NCBI GenBank assembly: GCA_904066235.2
Contig: CAJFCV020000004.1
Coordinates: 6,076,001 to 6,140,000 of the forward strand
DNA: 64,000 nucleotides
Reading direction: 5' to 3'
From: Bursaphelenchus xylophilus
Lineage: Eukaryota; Nematoda; Chromadorea; Rhabditida; Aphelenchoididae
The notes beneath the pieces were generated by a model. The model did not search any database. It had not been told where the DNA came from and worked only from the letters and a program-made list of their open reading frames with translations. The position numbers and the translations under genes were made by a program. This document shows, in pieces, positions 57,752-64,000 of the stretch (the stretch's first letter is position 1; every line of letters begins with the position of its first letter).

Positions 57752-58728
57752 ACCTCCTTATTAGGTATTGTTGTTTGTTTTGTTTTAGTTGATAAAATTA
57801 TTTCCTTGATTTATATCCATGGGGCACTGCAGAATTCGCTGTTTGGCAGGAGTAATATATTTTTATTCGAGGATTTATTGGGTCGTAAAAGAGGTTGCTC
57901 GGGAGCCTTTTCTCTTCCCTCTAAGGCATGCTCTCGTCTGCAACTGATCCTCGAGACTTTAATGCGCGAATGATGCGCTCGCACTTGAGAATGTCAAACG
58001 TTAACCGAAACTGTAAAGAAATCAGTTAGAGGGTCCCTTTGCGGGGCGCTGATGACCTTGAGGCCAACGACCTCAAACGGTTGTCGCTTCTTGAACGCCG
58101 CGAGTGCCGAATGGACCATGCTCACTCTGCAATTCCCTTGTAAAGGTATACTTCTTCCTGCGTCGGCTTCTGCCTTCAAGGCCGTCCAGATCTCTAATTT
58201 CGAGATCCCTCCGATGACTCAATTTCCTCGCTCACCTCTTCTCCCTCGCTTCACTCGGGCAGGGTACCCTCTCTTTTTTCCTGTTAACTTGAAACCAGAA
58301 TCGGAGGCGACTGAATGTGCCTCCGGCTGTCGCTCCATTACCTTTCGGTGAGGACGTTTGACTCGCCCGCAGACAGAGAAAGGGGGTGTGTTTACGGCAA
58401 GAAGTTCCCCCGAATGATGGTGCGACCCATGCATCGCTTCTGGCGCTTATTTTTTCATTTTTCTTCGAAGGACATTTGCCTACAGTGAAGCACACCTTCC
58501 GAAGCGATTCCCGTCGCGCCGCCTTTCCCTCTCATGCCCCTTTCCTTCCAAAAAAGATGCCAATCCGCCAACGATCGGAATTAAAACCAGCCGGGCCGCG
58601 TCGAGAGTGCACTCCCGGACCGTTCGGGTTTCTAATTCGTTGACCGACTCACGTTTTTTACGTTCTCTGTCGATTGACCGCCACGAATAATTTCCGTGAT
58701 CATCCGTTTAACATGATTACATTGCAGA
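57752..58728. other. Intergenic, 1 kb, with a doubtful minus-strand gene
   Basis: 3' flank of mrpl-1 and upstream region of the first Clc-like gene. It holds the coding-like minus-strand segment listed at 57994-58434; otherwise GC-richer DNA with overlapping frames on both strands. Confidence 0.4.
57994..58434 (-). CDS. Possible unrecognised short gene, two exons
   Basis: Two segments can be joined: from ATG 58434 (MHGSHHHSGELLAV) to GRR near 58240, then after an intron (gtgagc...aaattag) from about 58198 to a TGA at 57994-57996. The second segment uses GCC/GTC/AAG codons and reads ALKAEADAGRSIPLQGN and SALAAFKKRQPFEVVGLKVI. Phase agrees at the join and AATAAA signals follow near 57880. I recognise no family, and a plus-strand frame overlaps the same bases, so this may be spurious. 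Confidence 0.3.
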
Positions 58729-60139
58729 ATGTCGGACATTGGCCGAAAGGCGACGACGGCAGCGGCCATGGGCTTGATCGTAATAGGGATTGGACTGTCT
58801 ATTGGGGCCATCCTAACACCCAGCTGGCAAGTAGTTAATCTTCGAGAGTACAATTCGGTCCATGAACATGGCCTCTGGCTCGATTGCACTCGGCACACAA
58901 GGGATGGTAGCCCGTTATTGCGCCGGTAAGATAATAATCCCATTTCCTCTGGATCACGCCATGATTCATCGAGGCATTTAGCGCTTTAACTGCTCTCTCA
59001 TGCTAGTAATCCTTTTCTTACGAATAACAAATTAATACAATCATCTCAAAAATTTACGCTTGCAGATATGCCACGATAAATGAGCCGTTGCATTGTGTCT
59101 ACAAATTCGACTATGATAAATATTCTGGTACCTTTGATCTGGAAGATGACAACAGTCCCGTCGGAGAAGTCAATCGCCACAAGTTCTATGGTTGGCACAC
59201 ATCGACGCTAATCTTGTTAGCCCTGGCATTGTTGACGGCGTTTCTATCTCTTGGTCTCGCTTCCTGTGGATGTTGTTACCCATCGCTGTCTCTTCTTTTC
59301 GTTGGTGCTACGTTAGTTACAAGTAAGAATTTATTTTTTGTTTTTTGTAACTCTCACTTTCAGCATTCCTCTCGTCGATCGCCGTGGGTCTGTTCTTCTT
59401 TTTTTCTCATCGTGCCGACAACAGATTCATCAAAGGAATTGTTGGAACGTATGAAGTAAATATTTTAAAACAGCAATCTTTAAACATTTTTTTAAAGTAA
59501 CACACCTTATTTGAATTTCAGCAAAGAGTTGGATTGGCCTTTTTCCTCCAAATGGCTGCTACTTTTGCACACTTTATCTCCTTTATAATCGCCATGTTCA
59601 ACACCTATTTGTCGTTTTCCGGCAAAGGTGGAGCGCTGGAACGTTACAGTGCCCCGCGGTCTTCTCATACGAACATGACCAACATTGGCCGGTGAGTCTC
59701 AACTGCGTTTGCTTAGGACTTTTGAATTTCGAAATCAAAATTAGCACACTTGCTGAAGTTGAACACCGCTCCCATTTGTTTTGTTGGTGTTCGACGGCTT
59801 GTCTTTGAGTTTCTCACCGTTCCGTGCCGTTCTGTCGAACACCCCAACTTTAGACAAAAGGAATGGGAAGTGTCCAGTTTCGCCGGTACGCCGCTTCTGC
59901 TGGCGCCTCCTTATCGGCCACCCGAATCAGCTTCCCCTATGTTCAGGTCCATGGATTTCGAACAGCCCGTCTTTCACACGGGCTCCCAACAGTTCCAGAA
60001 CAAGAACATCAAGCCCATCTTCTACAAGAGTTCCACGGAAGAGATGGGGGATTCCATGCCCGATCTCCCTGTCCATCGCTCGTATCCGGACGCTCTGAAT
60101 GCCTCTAGAATTCGCAGAAAATCCGAGACCTGCGTTTAA
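58729..60139 (+). CDS. Clc-like (claudin-superfamily) four-span membrane protein 1
   Basis: Nematode Clc-like family, related to claudins and calcium-channel gamma subunits. Exons 58729-58925, 59066-59322, about 59364-59457, about 59521-59693 and about 59854-60139. A first membrane span (AMGLIVIGIGLSIGAI) is followed by the extracellular claudin-type signature (TPSWQVV, HEHGLWLDC, and LHCVYKFDY after the first intron). Three more spans follow (STLILLALALLTAFLSLGLA, FLSSIAVGLFFFF, GLAFFLQMAATFAHFISFII). The cytoplasmic tail is about 95 residues, ending KSETCV, whose final T-C-V could be a PDZ-binding end. Another Clc-like gene follows 650 bp downstream on the same strand. Confidence 0.85.
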
Positions 60140-60790
60140 CCTCTGCCATGACTTAAGTGCTCATAATTTTGTTTGTAGATTTCCCCGTATTTAGATTCCT
60201 CACTTGGTTTATTGACTCTTCACATGTTCTTAACTCAGGCATACTTTTGAATTTCTCATTCCGCTCAACCGACGGACCATTATCTTTCTTTGAATGTTCC
60301 GGTACTCTGCCCACACCGATTATCCATCTTTGTCTTCTGTTTCTGTTAGACTTCTGAACTCAATTTTTATCGTATTTCTGGAGAAGATCTGTGCTATAAA
60401 ATAAATAAATCTTGACGTTTTCTTGCTCTCGGCTTTGAATTTTCAATAAATCCGGACTTCATGCCGCGATCCGGCTCAGTTAGAAGAAGACGCGCAGCTG
60501 ACTCATTGTGCATTTGCAGTAGCCTTGAGGAGAAACGCCGAAGGATTGCTGACCCACACCGGTTGGCAGCTGCTAAAGAAGAGGCGGAGCTTGCCTTTGG
60601 TTATGTCGCGAGGTTTGGAAAGGGGGGGGGGGTGCGCGGTTCCATAACGCAATCGTTCCAAGGACAAACACCGAAGCGCTGCTTCTTCATCATCTCCCTT
60701 GAACGGCATCCACACCCACAGTCTCAGCACCCATCGAGCTTCATGGAATTTCCGGTTTTCGGTCTGTAAATTCAAGCCCGATCTCCGATT
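60140..60790. other. Intergenic, 0.65 kb, between the two Clc-like genes
   Basis: AAATAAATAAA polyadenylation signals near 60400. The downstream half (60460-60780) carries overlapping open frames on both strands without splice or family support, and a G9 run at 60622-60630. Nothing else seen. Confidence 0.45.
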
Positions 60791-63739
60791 ATGGGCTCCA
60801 GCAAGGCGGCGTGGCTGACTGGGTTCTTCATATTACAAATTTGTGGATTCACTTGTCTTTTACTGGCATTGGTGACTCCAAGTTGGCAATATGTTTATCT
60901 AGAGGTTTGTTCTAGCTTTTTGGTTTCTGTAAATTTGATCTTCGAATCATTTATCAGTATAACCGTTTTATTTTTGATGACGTTGTATCAAATAATTTTT
61001 TTTAGGATGGCCGAACTGAACATCAACATGGCCTTTGGCTAGATTGTAAACGTGATTATTCGAATGAATACGGCAGACCCCGTGATTACTATGAGACATT
61101 GTATAGGTAAGCATCTGATAACGCGTTCTGAGTCCTTGATTGATGACATCTCCGTTTTATTTGGATTTATTCCTCGCGAGAAGCCTCGTTTTCCAGAAAA
61201 CGACCTTGAATTCTTCTCTTCGATCGAGGCGACTGGTCACTCTAATAAAATAATGCCCAATTTTTCAGAAGGGACCATCTTCAAGGTCCATTCGATCAGT
61301 TCTGGCTCCCGGCGCTCCAATGTGTTTACAAATTCGATTATTGGCTGGACGAAGAAGACTGGTTTGAGCATGGCTACGATGAGAATCGACTTCAAGGTGA
61401 TGCCTATCAGCATTTATTTATTGGTAAGTGTTTCATTTTATGTTCCTTTTTTAGTCAGTAATCAATCCGAGCTAATTGTCATCGCACATGTCACGTTGCG
61501 TAATCATTCCTTTCAGGCTGGAAGATCGCTGCTTTGACCGCCATTTCTTTTGCCACTGTTCTCTCTCTGGCAGGGGTGATTGTTTTATTTTGGGCCTTCT
61601 GTCATCGTACATTGGTGTGTGTCACTGCCGTCCTTGTCGTTCTTTCCCTTTTCGGCTGTTCCATCGGGAATACCGTATTTTATTTCTTTGCCAACTATCA
61701 GGACAATAATATAATCAAAGAAGAGGATGGTATCTACCAGCAATGGTTCGGATGGTCGTTTTATTCATCAGTTATGGCCAACATCTTCCTTTTCCTTGCA
61801 TCTTTTGTTGGATGTTTCTCCACAAAAGCGACTTTAGGAAAGAAAAAGGCTCAACTTGTGAAAATCGAGCTTCCCGAGGAAGACGACGAACGATTGATTA
61901 GACAGCTAGACAGTGTGGAAAACAAATTTAAGCGGTCCAAGTCCGCCATCTACAAGATTGACTCCAAAGAATTAAGAAAATGGGAAAAAGAACAAATGAA
62001 GATCATGCAAAAGGTAAGGCATAAAAATGGTGGATTTTATTCAATAAAATATTACTCCTCTTCAGACGGCATTCAAGAGAGCTAATTCGATGCCAAACAT
62101 AAAAAAGATGGTGTCAAAACCGAGCTTGAATTTGATGTCGTCTACATCAGATATCTCCAAGGCCGTCACCGAGCCAGCAACCGCCCCAAGGGTCAATTTC
62201 TTTGATTTGCCACACAAGGAGGATGATGATGATCTGATTTATGAATATGTGGAAGCAAACACTGTATCATTGAACTCAGACCGAACGTACAACAGCGGGT
62301 AAGAGTAGCTGGAGTAATTATATTTTTTCTTAGCCCTCCTTTACCCAAGAGACCAACAACATCCACAAAGTTGCCTGTGTATGATAGTGTGTTTGATAAC
62401 GCAGAAGAAGAGGAATACCTTAAACCAAGGAGTGTTGCGTCAACCCCGGTGGGAATAACTCCTCGTCCAGCACCGCTAAGAGGTAAAGAGTATCATCTAC
62501 AGTATTACAGTATCTTTTTTCAGAAGTCCTAAGTCGCCATGACATTGAGAAACATTTCGAACAGAGAACACTCCATGCCGTCACTTCCATGCCATTCCAA
62601 AACATCAAAAAGGCTGATTCTACAGTTATTGAAGGCAAACCAGTAATAGCCCCAAAACCGGTAAGTTTAAGCTAATAAAAATATTGTATAACTACAGGGT
62701 GGGCCACTATTTAGATTTGATCCTAGCTCGCGCTTTGCAGAAAAGATTTTTAGATCGACAGTCGGCAAAAATTTGACACTTTATGCCGAATTTCGGCACG
62801 AAAAGTATTGTGCCTCCTTCTACCGTAGAGAGTAATACTCACACAAAAAAATTTTTTTCGCACGAAACTAGCAAAATTATAGGCAAAAAGTGTTTTTCTT
62901 TCTGGCCGCTCTCTGCGTTTAGCGTACGATGTAAAACAAAGAAAATTTCACCCAAGAACTCGAATTTTTCAAAACTTTGGGAAGGCATACTAGTCCGTTC
63001 GTAAAGTCGCTGGAATGTTTTCGGCGACATGCACCCCGCGAAATCGAAAGTTCACTTTGCACTGTGCAAATTTTGGCTTTTTGCACAGTGCAATAGGCTT
63101 TTTTGGGCTGTCGCCCGCACTCTGAGTTTTCGTGCACAGTGCGCGTCGCCGAAATCATTCCAGCGACTTTACGAACGGACTAGTAGAAAGGTCACTTTGA
63201 AACAATTTTTTTTGAAATTCAATGGGTTGAAAATGGCTGATCTCAGGTCCAGAAAAATCTAATATAAGAAGTTTTGAGTAACAAGATTTTTTTTTAATTA
63301 AAAATTTTTTTTCTAGGCCCTACGGAGTTCTTTGAGGCATTCAAAAGTACCTCCTACGTCTCAGCCTTCAGTTCAGATAAATACTTTTGCATATCGTGAT
63401 GAAGAGGGAAGGATTCGGTGAGTAGTCACTCTCAAATTAAGTTGTTTTAGATCCCTTACTAACCTCAATCTCTCTGTGGAACCATCTGAATCATCAAGAA
63501 CGTCAAGAGCGTTGTCCGAGATCGGCCAACAAAGATCTCAGCCAAATAATGGTCTTAAGGAGACCAACTTTGGAGTAGGGTATGCACCATCAGAGAATGA
63601 TAGATCGGTTGGATCTATGACTTATCGGTTGGGGGACTCCCAGTTCGATGCTGAAGACGACCGTTCCACAGTTTCGACTTCAATTTCGGGTGGATCGACC
63701 ACCTTTAAAGCATCCAGGAAAGAGTTCACAATGGTCTAA
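60791..63739 (+). CDS. Clc-like (claudin-superfamily) membrane protein 2, with long cytoplasmic tail
   Basis: Paralogue of the gene before it. Exon 1 is 60791-60904 (MGSSKAAWLTGFF, first span ICGFTCLLLALVTPSWQYVY). The next exon starts near 61006 with DGRTEHQHGLWLDC; the one from about 61269 ends the extracellular loop (LPALQCVYKFDYWLDEEDWF). Spans follow near IAALTAISFATVLSLAGVIV, LVCVTAVLVVLSLFG and SVMANIFLFLASFVGCF. The tail is unusually long, about 380 residues, with acidic, basic and Pro-rich patches (LPEEDDERL, PPLPKRPTT, PVYDSVFD, IYEYVEANTV) and many Ser/Thr, ending RKEFTMV, a possible class-type PDZ-binding end. The intron at about 62662-63316 contains a repeat of the TACAGGG family. 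Confidence 0.85.
62693..63260. repeat. Repeat of the TACAGGG family in an intron, with nested 39 bp inverted repeat
   Basis: Begins TACAGGGTGGGCCACT and shares GTCGGCAAAAATTTGAC and GCCGAATTTCGGCA with the 27.6 kb element. A nested palindromic unit spans 62990-63183: TAGTCCGTTCGTAAAGTCGC (left) against GCGACTTTACGAACGGACTA (right), with repeats of TGCACAGTGC between. The right outer end is not identifiable, so the end coordinate is approximate. Confidence 0.55.
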
Positions 63740-64000
63740 TGGCGCTACTCGAAAGCCATATCCAGATATCACTGTACTCAAGGTCATTCACAGGGTTTCG
63801 CAAAATCTCACATTTCCAAACGGGTATTCCTTCCTTTTTATTAAGCATTTGATAATAATTTATAAATAAAAACCATCGCTACGAAACTATCTACATCACG
63901 ACGTATGTACAAACATTGCTCTTATTATACCATAGTTGCAGTCTTCTTTGAAGGACTTAGGAGCAAATTGCTGTTCTTGAAGTGGATGGCAGCTCGAGAT
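63740..64000. other. 3' flank of the Clc-like gene 2 and window end
   Basis: A plus-strand AATAAA lies at about 63865, fitting the end of the Clc-like transcript. The final 105 bases may belong to the next gene on the minus strand. Confidence 0.5.
63896..64000 (-). CDS. Possible 3' end of a minus-strand gene
   Basis: An open minus-strand frame enters from the window edge and reads SSCHPLQEQQFAPKSF then KEDCNYGIIRAMFVHTS before a TGA at 63896-63898. Only 34 residues are visible, so no family can be named. Convergent with the Clc-like gene. Confidence 0.3.
   Translation of the reverse strand: MSSCHPLQEQQFAPKSFKEDCNYGIIRAMFVHTS

Noticed and set aside
58052..58351. 99-residue plus-strand frame upstream of the first Clc-like gene
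   Set aside because: No family match and the opposite strand looks more coding-like; probably a shadow or 5' flank.

Overview
The window is nuclear DNA of a nematode. The evidence is a set of clear orthologues of nematode genes (FAT-1/FAT-2-type desaturase, CGH-1, BBS-2, testin, copine, HNF4-type nuclear hormone receptors, two Clc-like claudin-family proteins, a GT92 glycosyltransferase), many very short introns of about 32-45 nt with GT/AG ends, AT-rich intergenic DNA and polyadenylation signals that often overlap the stop codon. I cannot name the species; the gene structures look non-Caenorhabditis, perhaps clade IV, which is only an inference. All exon joins were worked out by eye from reading frame, splice phase and family resemblance.

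Layout. 1-8.4 kb: the 5' part of a secreted Pro/Gln-rich protein gene (-), an omega-3/delta-12 desaturase (-), a secreted Cys-rich repeat protein (+) and a RING/B-box protein (-). 9.8-24 kb: testin (-), two paralogous nuclear receptors arranged head to head (- and +) around a 3.5 kb gap, and a copine (-). 24.5-27.3 kb: an unrecognised gene (+) whose centre is a run of small exons, all in phase 0, encoding variants of an S-x-x-L-R-T-G-R repeat. 27.6-32.4 kb: a terminal-inverted-repeat element and then a gene (-) with three tandem DCP1-like EVH1 domains, whose last intron carries a 1.4 kb palindrome. 32.8-37.0 kb: a DAXX-like acidic nuclear protein (+) and bbs-2 (+), the latter behind an X-box. 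38-43.4 kb: a small single-pass membrane protein (-), cgh-1 (-) and a BTB protein (-). 43.4-51.1 kb: repeats, a tRNA-like sequence and an M1 aminopeptidase (-) whose last intron holds a second palindromic element with Tc1/mariner-like ends. 52.9-64 kb: a GT92 glycosyltransferase (+), an SDS3-like corepressor subunit (-), mitochondrial L1 (+), a doubtful gene (-), two Clc-like membrane proteins (+, +) and the probable 3' end of one more gene (-).

Functional themes. Two genes belong to the mRNA decapping/P-body world (the triple DCP1-like gene and cgh-1, the DDX6 orthologue). Two or three act on chromatin or transcription (the DAXX-like, SDS3-like and nuclear receptor genes). Mobile-element debris is concentrated in introns and just beyond stop codons and does not break the reading frames. 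The observations most worth following are the microexon repeat gene, the triple DCP1-like protein, the DAXX-like protein and the two intronic palindromes.
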